Shown: piece by piece, positions 36,831 through 50,509 of the stretch
Layout: every line of letters starts with the position of its first letter
Numbering within the stretch: position 1 is the first letter of the stretch
Assembly: GCA_037957365.1 (NCBI GenBank)
Contig: JARHVA010000315.1
Coordinates: 4,459,001 to 4,523,000 of the forward strand
Direction: 5' to 3'
Length of the DNA: 64,000 bases
Source: Torreya grandis
Lineage: Eukaryota > Streptophyta > Pinopsida > Cupressales > Taxaceae
Program-made: the position numbers and the translations under genes
The notes under the pieces: model-generated
What the model saw: only the letters and a program-made list of their open reading frames with translations
Told to the model about the DNA's origin: nothing
Database searches by the model: none

Positions 36831-38150
36831 CTCATGAATAATATTTTTATTCCTTGATAGTCTGATATAGATGCATCATTGAAAATAGTTAATTTATGAT
36901 CTTATGAGGTATTAATAGTCATATTTTATAAAAAAAGAAGTCTTATATAAACTTTATTTGTTGTTCTAGGTCATTTAGGATTGTTTTGGATTTTCCTACC
37001 AAAAATAAGAAATGCAAATTTTTAAATTGGGTTTTAACTTTTGAGAGAGTTTTATCAAGTTTAAAGGATCATGATCCTTATGTTAGTGATAATTGAGGTC
37101 TAATAATTTTATATATATAATATTTTACTCTTACACTTGTTTTAAATATTTTAAATTATGTCTTTCACCTTGATAAGTCTTTATCTACATAGGGAAAGAG
37201 TTAAATTGAGTAAGCTAGAAGAGTCCTAGGTTAGTTGTGAAGATTTTGGTGAATGAAACAAGAATACGCCTAGTTTAGTCAAAATATAAAACTTGAACCA
37301 ATAAATAATGAGCTAATAAAATAATGGAACCAATGATAAAAGGAATTTGTAGGTTTTTTACAAGGTTGTTGAAGGTCTATACAAGGTAGCAAAGTCTGTA
37401 TGTACACATATATGAATGAAGAAAACATTTTATATTTTTTATGGTGTTATGTAAAACTTCACGATATGTATATGATTAAATAATAACCTTTTTAAAGTCA
37501 TGATTCAAATTTTTTTGATGTTATTCAATGTTCAAAAGTTTAGAAATAAGGTTCTTGAGGATACAGTCTAGATAAGAAGGTATGACCTATAGATTTACAT
37601 GATTGATCAAATTTAAATTAGATTAAACAAATTTGATAAATCATATAAAAAACCTAATTCAAGTGAAATCAAGTGTTTAAAGTTATTTTAACTCCATATT
37701 TTTAATTTTATTTATTATTAGCCATTGTGTAGACTACTAAACCCTAGTTTAGGGTTTAGTTCACAAAAACTTGAATATCTTTGGAATGAAGTATAGAAGT
37801 CTTAAATTTTTTTGAAGATAGATGTATTATAATGTGATTTAAATGAATAAAGTTTTTTTAAGTCTGTAAAGCCTCCACATATGTATATATAAAATATTGT
37901 GTTTTCTCTAGACCTAATTAGACCTAAAAATAGGGCTAAGAACTATGTTTTTTTTTCTTTAATATATTTTTTTTGAAGATTTAAAAAAATTATTATTTTA
38001 AGGATTATAACATGTTCATGAATTTTTCAAGATAATTTTATGATGAAAAAGTCTGATTCAATCCATTTAAGCATAAAAGAGCCTTGGTAGACTTAGACAT
38101 AAAGTGATAACTCTATAGAAGGAGACCATATTATGAAGAGTATAAACCCT
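36830..38150 (+). other. 3' region of chromovirus B, non-coding
   Basis: Aligned with 9350-10440 plus 14806-15010. Holds the telo-box palindrome at 37738-37758. Nothing coding. Confidence 0.6.
37738..37758. promoter_or_regulatory. head-to-head telo-box palindrome, copy B
   Basis: Same AAACCCTAGTTTAGGGTTT core as at 10213-10233, with matching flanks (GACTAC before it). Confidence 0.5.
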
Positions 38151-39215
38151 TTATGCATTCAATTATAATAATTTATTAATCCCCCATGATGTATGACTAG
38201 ATACCAAAAATAACACATATATATAAGTGGATTTTCTAACATCAATATTACCTACATTATCTACATCCAAATATACTGTCAATAAGAATTGATCATTCTT
38301 ATTTTATTATATGCCATAATCCTTTATATCCTTTATATATATTAGTATCCACTTTTTTGATTTCCAATGAAACATATTTCATTCTTATATGAACAATGAG
38401 TATAGATGATAACATAGTTGATGTTTTTCCTAGAGTATTCCAAGTAAATGAGACTCCTAATCAACTATTAATAGAGAGTTGTATTTACTTGTGGTGATGG
38501 ATCTGTTTGGAAAAAATAAAGCTTTGTCTCCATAAGTGTAGTAATAGATTAAAAATGCATCATAAAAAATTTATCAAGCATTATATTGGAATTTTTTATT
38601 TAAAAATAAAAAATTTGATGTTCATTTTTCTATGCTTCTATTCCAAGACCATAGTATGCTATCCCAAGGTTAGTCATATCAAATGATCAATTGGGATCTT
38701 TCTTAATTACATCAATCATCTTTAGTGAATTTTTAGTGATGACTAGATCATCTACATATAAAAAAATAATCATAATCTCATTGAATTATTATTTAAGGTA
38801 TAGAATTGGATCATAGTGACTCCTTTGAAATACATGTTAAATGATATGCTCATCAAATTTTATTTATTAGGTGCAAGAAACTTGTTAAATACCATACAGT
38901 AATTTAATGAGTCTACACATTTTTATTTTTTATTATGTGTGAAAAATATTTTGGTTTAATCATGTATACTTCATGTAAATCTCCATTTAGTGTACTTTTC
39001 ATATAATTTGTGAAGCTAGAACAAATATAATTTTGATAGTCTTGATCTTTGTTATGGGAGCAAAAGTATCCTCATAATCAATGCTTTCCTTATGAACATA
39101 TCCTTTTGCTAAAACTCATTCCTTGTTATTCTCAATAATTCCATATTATTTTTATTTTGTTTTGAAAACTAAATTACAATTGATTGGATTTTTCCTTAGT
39201 GGAAGATATACAAAC
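38150..39215 (-). pseudogene. copia reverse transcriptase/RNase H remnant
   Basis: Read on the minus strand from 39180 to 38150: ESIDYEDTFAPI (usually DYDETFAPV), FLNGDLHEEVYM-type segment, LYGI, FQRSHYDPILYLK, MIIFLYVDDLVITKNSLK with the YVDD catalytic box intact (about 38740), DMTNLGIAYYGLGIE, then MFHWK and RKST-type RNase H start. This is the classical Ty1/copia RT order. Frameshifts and stops are many. The left end abuts the chromovirus as in copy A, and the right end is cut at 39216 by the Tat-like element. Confidence 0.8.
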
Positions 39216-42200
39216 TGTATGCAATCAGAATGCATCATGTATATAAATCAATCCCAGCTCAGAGGAGAAAGAGCATACCTACACTTTTGATTGGGAATTT
39301 ATTTACTAAATAGGATCATGACCAATATGGGGATCTATTAGACCTGATTAGGGGATCACTTATCAAAATACACTATTATAAGGAGGGTTCTAAAGCCTCT
39401 AATCTAATATAATCATTTAATAACCCTAAGGGGGTCCTAAGTTTTGATATTTCACCTATGTTAATAGCAAGAAAATTAAATCTAATCTAGTGCTTACCAA
39501 ATTTTGTGTCACAACATGAGGGGTTAGTAAATAATAAAAACATGTATACGATAATCTTAATTAAAAATGTATAATTAAGATCCTAATATATGGAATACGA
39601 AGAGTAATATTATTCAAAAAACTATATATGCTACTTCTATCTACTAGAAAGAGGAGTAAAGTTAGAGAGTACTTACACATGAATTTTAACCTATTAAGAC
39701 TCAATCTCTCCCTTGGCCAAAGGGGCTTTGTAAGAGGATGTTGTGGTTTGTAAGGATCACTAAGAAAATTCAAAGCATCCAAGACTTATCCACAAGACTA
39801 GATTTTCCAAGTAGAAACCCTAAGCTAAGACTTCTCATGTAGAATGGTGGAAGAGAAAATTATAAAAAAATATGAGAGAATAATAAATATTGATTGTATA
39901 TTCAAATAATGATGAAATGATCTTGTATATATAGGAATATCTTTCCCTAAGCCCTTCTAAATATATCAATCGATACGGTCGACCCCGTCGACCCTGTATA
40001 ATTTTGGTCAATTATTCACTAGGTTTCAAGCTAGGTCAGCGAAAGAAAAACCTAATTTTTAAGTGAAAATATATTGAAATTATATAGGGTTAACCTAGTC
40101 AATCTAGTACAAGTGACTAATAAAAAGGGACAAAGGTGAGGAAAAGAGAGATGGAAAAAGGAAAAATACTAGAGGAATGTGCAAGGGAGGAGTAATAGTT
40201 TAGGGAATGGTTTTAGGAGATAGTTATATTGGTAATAATTTGGCAATAAGAGACAAAAATCTTGTGAATCACCAAAGATTTGCCCACCCCTTTCTTATTT
40301 CACCTCTTAGGACATGCACTTAGAGAGATTGAGTCTTGACGGGTTCCTACAAGATGTAAATCATTAATATTTGATAAAATTTATAAATATTATCTATATA
40401 CATACGCCCCACTTGAATCTCATCATGTGTCACTAAGGTGTAATAGGGGATGGTGCTTTGAGAAAGAACATAGAAACATATACCACTAATGCTAAAAAAT
40501 GTTATAGTATTTTAAAGCATAAAATAATTAAAAGTAAATGACTAAAAAGTATATGTGATGCGTACCTTGACTTACCTTTATCATAGGATAGTTTTTTTTG
40601 TATTTTTAGTTTTAATTATATAGGGTGCAGAGACTACTTTTATCAAACCAAAAAATATAAAACTAAAGAGAAAGAATAAACAAACGCAGGGAAGTCAAGA
40701 TAACTTGTGCTATGAGGATGGGATGTACTTGGGAATTTGGAAAGTTGGGGTGAAAAATGCTATGTTATACCAAATTACTAAGTCAAAAATAAGAGTAAAT
40801 CAGGTAACCAAAAATCTAAGGCTACTAAAGATCAAAAATCTCAAATAAGTAAACCTCAAGTAAGAAAGACAAACTCACCAAGTCAAACCAAAGATACATT
40901 TCAAAAAAGAATGGTAATAAAAAAATGATGTAAATAAGAAATAAAATGGAAAAAAAATATTGATGAATGAGTAGTAACAATCCTTATCTCACTCAATAAT
41001 GGAAAAAGATGCATAAAAGGGAAAATAACATTGATGAGTGAAAAGTAACAAGCCAACATCACTCAACAATAGAAAAATGGTAAAAAATCAAGTGTTCATA
41101 ATAGTAGGATAGTACAACAATAAAAAATGGTAAATAAAAAGTAAAGTATAGGAATGTAATTTTATGGTGTAAAGAAAGTAATCCATAATTGCTCAAACAT
41201 GTTTCATTCTAAGGATAGATAAAACTAAAACAAAATAGTGCTAGCATGTTTTTAAGATGTAAAGAAGAAAGAAATAAAGAAGAAAGAAAAATATATTTGG
41301 AATCAAAATTGGTCTGTCAAGGGGGAAAATGGAATGGGTATAGGGGATAATGAAGGAAAGACCAAGGTAGAGTAACTCTTTATCAAAGTCAAGACAGTCA
41401 AATTATATTTGTCAAAACATGAGGAATTTCAACCTTAAAGACTCTAAAGAAATTATCTTAGCCACACAAGTCTTAGGTCAAAAAAATTTGTATATAGATC
41501 ATCCTATGAAGGATATATGAATGAAAAGTAAAATGGGCCTACTTTTCCATAATGTGTTCCCCATTCCTCAGAACCCCTTATAGATCCATTGGTCTACTAT
41601 GAATATTAGGTACGTGCATGAGAAAGTAGGTAGCACTAAATTTTTTTAATTCTCCTTTTCTAATCTACTGGCCTACCACACCCTAAAGGAACTCAAATCT
41701 TTCAGGTCAATTATAGATTTTGAGCTTTGACTAAGAAAAGGAGATGTGCTTTGAATCATGTTTTTAATGTGATTTTGACTTTTAAAATTTATATGTTGCC
41801 TTTTGTATATCATTGCCTTTTATTTCAAATGGTTAGGCTTTATATTTCTTTTTGGATGTTCTTATTCCTTTTCTGTATGGATTTAGAAAACCAAAAATGG
41901 ATGCTAAAGATGAATTTCATTTGAATACTTGGGACTTGGTTGCTAAGAGGGAGAAATTTAGAGAGCATGGTGTCTAAGTGTCTCATAAATCTAGGTGAAA
42001 TAAAAGTTCTATCTTGAATTTGATCTTATTTTATCCAATATGGAGCAAAAGGAAAGGAAATCAAAAGGAGTGAAACATGAAACAATTTGAATTACTTAAA
42101 ATCACAAAAAAATGTGATAAAGTGTAAAAATAGATACAATGACATAAGAGTGTGATTCCTTATCATAAGAATGAGGGAAGGGGAGGAAAACATGCTAACA

Positions 42201-42372
42201 TAGATTTTTGTATAAATTCCATTTATCCAAAGAATCAAAAGCTAAAGCTGAGAACAAAGATTAAAAATCTATTCTAGAAAATAAATTAAAATATGGTAAT
42301 TTTATGAGGAAGGCCATGTCCTATCCATGGTCTTACACTGTAACTCATAAAAGAGGAACCCATAAGGGTGTT
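39216..42372 (-). other. 3' LTR and 3' untranslated region of the Tat-like element (outer part)
   Basis: 39216-39390 matches 57321-57481. A TATA-like box on the minus strand (CTATATATA, 39926-39934) suggests U3 lies to the right. Two GTCGAC/GGTTAACC-type motifs (39968-39995, 40086-40110) resemble those in 55740-57240. A two-unit repeat of about 65 bp lies at 40960-41085, and one unit of a 100-bp-scale repeat (42284-42370) recurs at 48469-48672. No credible coding; the 65-codon frame at 41727-41924 has no domain. Confidence 0.5.
39926..39934 (-). promoter_or_regulatory. TATA-like box in the Tat-like 3' LTR
   Basis: Minus strand CTATATATA in otherwise mixed sequence, upstream (in minus sense) of the LTR end at 39216. 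Tentative. Confidence 0.35.
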
Positions 42373-44452
42373 TAATCTAAAAATGAGATTTACCCCTATA
42401 GATAAATCACATAGTTTTTCAAATAGATATTGAAAAATCTCAATTCCATAATTAAAATAGAATTGACTACACAATTTTCATTTTCTTAATTAAATAAAAT
42501 AGGAAATTGATTTTTTAAAATATATCAATTTTCAAAATTCATTTAAAATAAATTGATTTTTTAATTGAAATGTAAATCTAAACAATTCTGAATATGAGTG
42601 ATTTGGTAAACTCATATAATTTAGTTTTTATTTAAACCAATTTTATAAATATTTTATATCTATAAAATATACTCTTAATTATTTTATAAAAATAATTAAG
42701 AACTGATCCAAAAATTCAAGCTTATAAAAACTTTTACAACCTGCTTAGATTAGATGAAAACTGAATGTTAAATTCTAATTTCCACTGAAACTAAATATTA
42801 ATTTTTCAATTTTCCTTTGAGTAAATAAAAAATTAATTTATAAAAATTATATAATTTAATTCAATAAATTTAAATAATTTTAGATCACAGAGAAGAAATT
42901 AAAAAAATGACAAAAAAGATTTATTTATAGGGTTCACCAAATGGCTACATCCCCAAGTCCATTCTATGAGTGTTCTAATCTAATATTTTTTTTTAAAATA
43001 ATTACAAAACCTATTTGAATAAAATATAATTATTCTATACCAAATAATCTATCTGTGTAACAAATAAAAATAAATTTCATTAATTTATCTGATGTTCTTT
43101 CTACCTCTGTAATCTAGATATATCTCTGTTTGAAAAATCTCTCTGTGCCAAATCCCCTACTGCCTCTATCACTGCCTCTATAAAATAACCTGTAATTATA
43201 TATATTTCTCAATTCTACTTGGTGTTGTCTAGGTATTAAAAAATTTCCCTATAGGGGCACTAATAATTTCTCTAAATTGGAGTTTTTCTTATTTCAACAA
43301 CATGACTTTCTAGTATTTCTTCTGCCTTCACACATTGATTAAGAATAATTATTATTTTTCCATAATGGTAAGTTTTCCCCATTTTTAGGTTGACATTCCA
43401 TTAAAAATGGTGCTAAAAACAATTTTGTAATTAAAACTGACTATAAACCCTTTCCCATATATTTGAGAATCTTTAAAGAATAAATTACCACGTTAATATT
43501 GCAACTATGTGTAAAGATCAAGATTAGTATTTCAAGATCAAGATTGGCATTAAAAAATTATCAATGCACATATTTTTCAACATATTAATAATAATAATAA
43601 TTATTATTATTTCTACTTTGAATGTAGAAATAATGCATTTCTTGTTATTTAAAAAGATTACCACATGAAGACTCTAGTTCTTAAGCCATATATTAGTGCC
43701 AAGAATATATCCACATGTAGTTTCTTTTAATTAATATGAATTTAAATATCCACCAAAATAAAAACGTAATCTCCCCACTAAAATAAATCAAGAACTAAAT
43801 ATCTTTCTACCAATTGTATGATTCTTTGCATGTGGGGGAAACAAAGTGGAGTTTAATTTACGAGATTAAAGAATTAAAATATTCCTATGAATTTATTTAA
43901 CAAGCCTCAAAAAAGTCAATGCCACATTTCTTTTATGGAATAAAGACTTGGATTTTAAAAAAAAACATGCAACCATGCTTATCTTAAATAACTCAGGATT
44001 AAACTACCACATCAATTCTTTAAAAGAATCTTTATGTCTAAGAGTGGTAGGATTATTGATTTATGGGATAATTTTTTAAAAATATGTCCCACATCTATTT
44101 TAAATAACTATCCACATGGGAGTGGGAATAATATATTTTTGATAAATAAAATATCTAATCGTAGATTAAAAACTATTAAATAAGATATTTAATTAAATAA
44201 ATATATCCCATGATAAAATAAAAAACTATAAAATAGGATATTAATTAATTAAAAATAGATCTCATGGTAAAATAAAAATATCATTAAATAATATATTTAA
44301 TTAATTAAATATATCTCATGGTAAAATTAAAAAAATATTAAATAAGATATTAATTAATTAAATTTATATCCCATGATAAATAAAAAATATCATTAAATAA
44401 GATATTAATTAATTATCTCGAAGCATATAAAGAGTGAAAATAATCTAGATCA
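42373..44452 (-). repeat. 3' LTR of the G-patch element
   Basis: About 2080 bp. Matches 46339-48446 nearly end to end, including the TGGCTACATCCC region and the ATAT minisatellite. The right end reads AATCTAGATCA (minus TGATCTAG). Confidence 0.82.
44130..44416 (-). repeat. 55-bp minisatellite in the LTR
   Basis: Five degenerate units of about 54-57 bp, each with CCCATGGTAAAATAAAA-like and GATATTAATTAATTAAA-like halves. The other LTR has the same array at about 48150-48410. Confidence 0.8.
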
Positions 44453-44463
44453 AACCTCCCCAA
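44453..44463 (-). other. polypurine tract of the G-patch element
   Basis: Minus strand TTGGGGAGGTT next to the LTR start TGATCT. Confidence 0.55.
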
Positions 44464-44653
44464 TAAGACCCTTTTGGTCTTCAAAATGTCAAATCATTCT
44501 CTGATGCTGCAAATAATTCTACAAAATATCATGATAATATTTCAAAAATCAAACTGAGTCCTTGAAATACAAGTGAAAGAAATATCTACCCAATATCAAA
44601 TTGTAGATAGAAGTAAACTACGTGATCAATATATATACTAAAATGCAAAGTTT

Positions 44654-45492
<839 letters not shown>

Positions 45493-46191
45493 TTAGACAA
45501 TCCATAAAAATTGTGTGAATAAATATATCACAATTTTTTTTATACTATATTCAAAAGGAACGTTGGAATATTTACATTCTCTGGTAGAATTAGAATCAAC
45601 ATTCTTGCAAGTGTGATGAAAATAATGTGTTTTACTTTCCATCTGAGATGATTTACAATTTTCTATATTACCTCTTTCTTCTTATTTCTTAAAAAATTCA
45701 CCTATTTCATTATAAATACCAGATTTGTATCCTAAACCTAGATGATGAGGCTTATCCTCTATTTGAATGTGGTTAGTAATGCCTTGGCCATCTTTTTCAA
45801 GGCCTTTTTCATTAAATCCCATTTCAACAAGTAATTTTAAACCTATACCTCTAGTATGTTGTTCAAACTTAAATTTTTTTTTATCAAATTTATGATGGAA
45901 ATGAAAAATAAATGGTGACTCACATTCACTTACAATGCTTAATTAATCTATTTGTGCACTTATGGGAGAGGAAAGTCATGTATGTATAATACACTTGTTT
46001 TTATCCTTCATGCGATCATCATTTTACAAACTTGACAAGAACTCATCCTTACCTTGAAACTCTTTTTTCAACCTTTCAATCTCCTCTTCTAAGGAGTAAA
46101 ACTTTGCTCTCAAGAAAGAGTTATTTTCTTGAATCTACATATTAAATACTTCGAGCTCATCAAGTTTCTCTTGTTTGGACAACTTGCCCAT
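45493..46191 (-). pseudogene. coiled-coil/G-patch protein frame (decayed), possible zinc knuckle
   Basis: From ATG 46191, 137 bp inside the PBS, one unshifted frame of 233 codons runs to TAA at 45493 with five in-frame stops (codons 19, 56, 72, 83, 170). Codons 20-55 are Glu/Lys/Leu-rich (NSFLRAKFYSLEEEIERLKK) and look like a coiled coil. Codons about 110-155 are a clear G-patch: QHTRGIGLKLLVEMGF, GLEKDGQGI, then HHLGLGY. The Gly spacing is that of G-patch domains, which bind RNA helicases or nucleic acid; a few retroviral proteases also carry one. Codons 189-205 (HHTCKNVDSNSTREC) may be a worn CCHC knuckle. A gag-like or accessory RNA-binding role is inference. Confidence 0.72.
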
Positions 46192-46327
46192 TATTTCTTG
46201 TTCATGCAAATAACCTGTACTTCCAACACTGTAAATAGAGTAAATAATAGTATACAAAGAATTCAACCAATACTAAAACTAAATTCAATTTTTCACACAA
46301 ACATAAGCTAATCCTTATATTCTAATT

Positions 46328-46338
46328 GCTCTGATATT
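46328..46338 (-). other. PBS of the G-patch element
   Basis: Minus strand AATATCAGAGC, close to TGGTATCAGAGC, directly beside the LTR that starts at 46339. Confidence 0.65.
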
Positions 46339-47544
46339 TGAAAATGATCTGAAAACCAAATTTATCCCTATAGATAATTCACACAATTTTTCAAATAGAT
46401 ACTGAAAACTCATAATTCCATAATTAAAATAAAATTGGCTATGAAATTATCATTTTTATTATTAAATAAAATAAAAAATTAATTTTTTAAAATATATCAA
46501 TTTCTAAAATTTATTTAAAATAAATTGACTTTTTAATCAAAATGTAAATCTGAACAATTCTGAATATAAGTGATTTAGTAAACTCATATAATATGTGTTT
46601 AATTTAAACCATTCCATAAAAATTTTATTTTTATAAAATAATATCTTCATAATTTTACAGAAATAATTAAAAATTGACCCAAAAATCTAAGTTTAAAAAA
46701 AATTTACAGTCTGCTTAGATTGGATAAAAATTGAATATTAATTTTCAATTTTTTTTGAAATTGAATATTAATTTTCCAATTTTCCTTTAAGTAAATCTAA
46801 AAGTTACTTTATAAACATTCCATAATTTAATTAAGGAAATTAAATTAATTTCATATCATAGAGAAGAAATTATAAAAATGACAAAATATTTATTTACAGG
46901 GTTCACCAAATGGCTACATCCCTAAGTCCATTCTATGAATGTTCTGATCTATTAATCACTCTTTAAGAATAATTATAAAACCTCTCTGAGTAAAATATTT
47001 TTTTATATATTAGATAATCTATGTAATAAATAAAAATAAACCTCTTTAATTCACCCAAGGTTTTTTTTGCCTCTGTATTCCAGATATATCTCTGTCTGAA
47101 AAATCTCTTTACAAAATCCCCTGCTACCTCTGTCACTACCTTTATAAAATAACCTATAGTTATATCTATTTATCAACACTACTTGGCATTGGCTAGGAAT
47201 TAATAATTTTCATGTAGGGGCACTAATAGTTTCTCCAAATTGAGGTTTTCCTTGTTTCAATAGCATGAATTTTTGGTGTTCCTCTACCTTCACACATTGA
47301 CTGAGAATAATTATTATTTTCCCATAATGTTGAGTTTTATCTATTTTTGGGTTGATGTTACATTGAAAATGGCACTAATAAAAATTATGTAATTGAATCC
47401 GGCTACACACCCTTTGTCATATCTTTGAGAATCTTTAAAGAATAAGTTGCTATGCTAATATGCCAACTATGTGTAAAGATCAAGATTGATATTTCAAGAT
47501 CAAGAGAGGCATTAAAAAATAATCAATGCCACTTATTTTTCAGT

Positions 47545-47621
<77 letters not shown>

Positions 47622-48446
47622 TTCTATTTTGAATGTATAAATAATGCATTGCATGTTCTTTAAAAAGATTACCACACCAAGACTCTAGTTCTTAAGCCAT
47701 GTATTAGTGCCAAAAATATATCCACGTGTAGTTTCTTTCAATTAATATGCATGTAAATTTATACTATAATTATAATATAATCTCTCCACTAAAATAAATC
47801 AAGAACTAAATATATTTCCACCAACTATATGATTCTTTACAAGTGGAGAAAATCAAGTGGAGTTTAATTTATGACATTAAAGAATTAAAATATTCCCATG
47901 ACTTTCTTTAACAAGCCTCCAAGAAGTCAACACCACTTTTTTTTTATGGAATAAAGATTTGGATTTAAAATAAAACATGCAACCATGTTTATCTTACATA
48001 TCCCTTGATTAAACTATGACATCAATTTTTTATAAGAATATTTATGTCTAATAGTGGTAGGATTCTTGATTTATGGAATAAAGATTTAAAAATATGTCCC
48101 GTGACTATTTTAAATAACTATCCATGTGGGAGTGGAAATAATATATTTTTGATAAATAAAATATCTAATGGTAGATTAAAAACCATTAAAAAGGATATTT
48201 AATTAAATAAATATATCCCATGGTAAAATTAAAAAACTATTAAATAAGATATTAATTAATTAAATATATACTCCATGTTAAAATAAAAAATACCATTAAA
48301 TAAATATATTCCATGGTAAAATAATTTTTTTATTAAATAGGATATTAATTAAATAAATATATATCTCATGGTAAATAAAAAATATAATTAAATAAGATAT
48401 TAATTAATTATCCCAAACCATATGAAGAGTGAAATCTCCCAGATTA
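46339..48446 (-). repeat. 5' LTR of the G-patch element
   Basis: About 2108 bp, matching 42373-44452. It contains the (AAT)n tract 47546-47622, which is only four to five units long at the matching site of the other LTR (about 43588). Confidence 0.82.
47546..47622. repeat. (AAT)n microsatellite
   Basis: About 26 units of ATA/AAT inside the LTR. It explains the poly-Ile open frame. Confidence 0.98.
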
Positions 48447-48451
48447 GTGCT

Positions 48452-48850
48452 AAAAGGTATTGGAAAAATAAATGGGATAAAAAATATGGTATTTTGTGAG
48501 GAAGGCTAGGTCTTATCCATGATCTTAAAATGCAACTCACAAAAGAGAAATCCGAGGGATGTCAAAAAGTGTGTAAAAAAAGTATGAAAAAAAATAAAAT
48601 TATGGTACATCATGAGGAAGATCGGGTCCTATCCATGGTTTTACATTGCAAATCATGAGATAAAAGGGAAACCAAAAGACCAAAAAAGGACTAAAGGTTT
48701 GTAAAAAGAGATAACTACTATAGAGAGAGATATCCATATGAGTAACTTGAAAAAAGTGATAGATAGATGTAGATAGAAATCATTCAAAGAAAGAAATGTT
48801 TAAGAAATGTAATTTTTGATAAATTATGTGTTGGTGGGTTCTTTAAAAAC
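48452..48850 (-). other. 3' untranslated region of the Tat-like element (inner part) with a ~120-bp repeat
   Basis: Two degenerate units at 48469-48560 and 48592-48672 share GAGGAAG...TCCTATCCATGG...ACTCA. A third lies at 42284-42370 on the other side of the nested element. No coding. Confidence 0.6.
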
Positions 48851-49910
48851 ATAGCCTTGATTAATTTGAAGATGGTAGGTACTTGGACCAAGAATATCTT
48901 TAACTAAATATCGGACCCACCATTTTTTGGAATATTTACTTTCTTTATCATGGGTTTAGTCTAATATAAAGACAAGATCACTAACATTAAATGTGTGAAT
49001 TTAACACATTTGTTATGTTGTTTGGAAATATGAGCTTTGTATTGGTGGTTATGTTACAAAGTGAAATCAAGGAGACCAAGAGCATGAAGATGAGATTCAC
49101 ACAATTCTTCATCAAGAATATTACCATGAATAGATATACAAAGAGAAGGAAGCTCAAATTCTAAGGGAAGAACTGATTTAGAACCATAAAATAGTAAGAA
49201 TGGCAATGCCACAGAGGTAACATGTATACTAGTTTGATAGTCCCAGAGAGCAAGATAAAGATGAAGATGCCAATAATTCAAGTTTCATGAATTGTCTTCT
49301 AGAGAATTTTGTTATCAGCGTCAACTTGACCATTGCATTGTAGATGATAAGGTGTGGAAAATTTGTGATTAATCTTAAATTTAACATAAAGTTGTTTAAC
49401 AAAATTCTTTAAATTACCATCATTATCTAAAATAATGGTATGGGGAACACCAAAATGATAAATGATTTGATTAATAATAAATTTATAAATGGTAGGACAA
49501 ATAATATTAACAAGGGGTATGGCATCCACCTATTTGGTAAGATATTTGATAACGGTGATGATAAAAACATGCCAATCTTAGGAGCAAGATAATTTGCCAA
49601 TGAGATCAAATTCCCATGTGGAAAATGACCAAGGAGATTTGATAGATTAAAGTTTAGCTAGAGGTAAATGAATTAGATCATCATGAAGTTGGTAAGGAGT
49701 ACATTTTTTAGTAAAATTGATTGTAACTTTTTCAAGAGTAGGCCAAAATTAATCCATACATAGGCATTTCTAGGCTATATCATGTCTTCTATAGTGGCCA
49801 ATGCAAATTCCCCCATGTGATTGTTCAATAAGAGGAGGGACCTCATCTTGCATAATACAATAGAGCAAGGTACCTTCAACATTATGATAATAAATGATGT
49901 TGTGTTGAAA
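48850..49910 (-). pseudogene. Tat-like integrase
   Basis: From 49910 to 48850: decayed HHCC head (HGGICIGHYRRHDIA, CTPYQLHD), first catalytic Asp in WEFDLIGKL, second in GVPHTIILDNDGNLKNF, and the third acidic position in HLQCNGQVDADNKIL, where Asp replaces Glu. The C-terminal part continues through a 75-codon frame (49054-49281) to an SPKWEGPY-like stretch worn to NIPKNGGSDI. It would insert the element DNA. At least two frameshifts and several stops break it. Confidence 0.8.
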
Positions 49911-50079
49911 CACATAATTGAAATCTTGTTTATGAATTTGTGTCTTTTCACAAGAATTTAAGTTAGGAAGATAAGTTTGATGTTCTAATTATCGAAGGGT
50001 AAAAATCTCCATGTGCTAGACAAGTGAATCTGGTGGTTGAGTAGAAGACATAGATTTTATTATTTGGATAAGAAAAGTA

Positions 50080-50500
50080 GGATTGAAAAGAACATGGTGG
50101 AGATGAAAGAGAGAAGTTGAAGAGGTAAGAGAATCAACAATAGAATTTTGATCTCTAGGGATAGGCTTAATAGTGAAAGATATGAAATATTTGGCAAGAG
50201 TGGTTACAATTGATGATAAGTAATGATATTTTTAATTTTACATTGATAATCACCATTGACTTGGTAGTAAATAATATAATAATCACCTAAAGCATGTAGG
50301 TATTGAATGTCTAAGTCAAGATCATCTATCATGCTTAAAATGAGAGATTCATACTTGACCATGTTGTTGGTAATATCAAAGGTGAAGTGAAATGCTAAAG
50401 GGATGATTTTACAAAGAGGAATTATGAGAATGCAACCTACCCCAACTCCTTAAAGGCATTTAAAACCATAAAAGTGAAAGGTCCAAGTATCCTCATGTAA
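50080..50500 (-). pseudogene. second (archaeal-type) RNase H of the Tat-like element
   Basis: Reads TWTFHFYGFKCL(stop)GVGVGCILIIP, FTFDITNNMVKYESLILSM, LHALGDYYIIYYQVNGDYQCK and, after a frameshift, PIPRDQNSIVDSL. It corresponds to the RNase HI pattern FDGA.....GVG / TNN.AEYEAL / GDS..I..Q / R.QN..AD.L. It lies between the Ty3-type RNase H and integrase, the arrangement known for Tat elements. Active-site changes (FDG to FYG) show it is dead. Confidence 0.72.
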
Positions 50501-50509
50501 GTTGACATT

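Noticed and set aside
47452..47640. Poly-Ile frame
   Set aside because: Comes from the (AAT)n tract.
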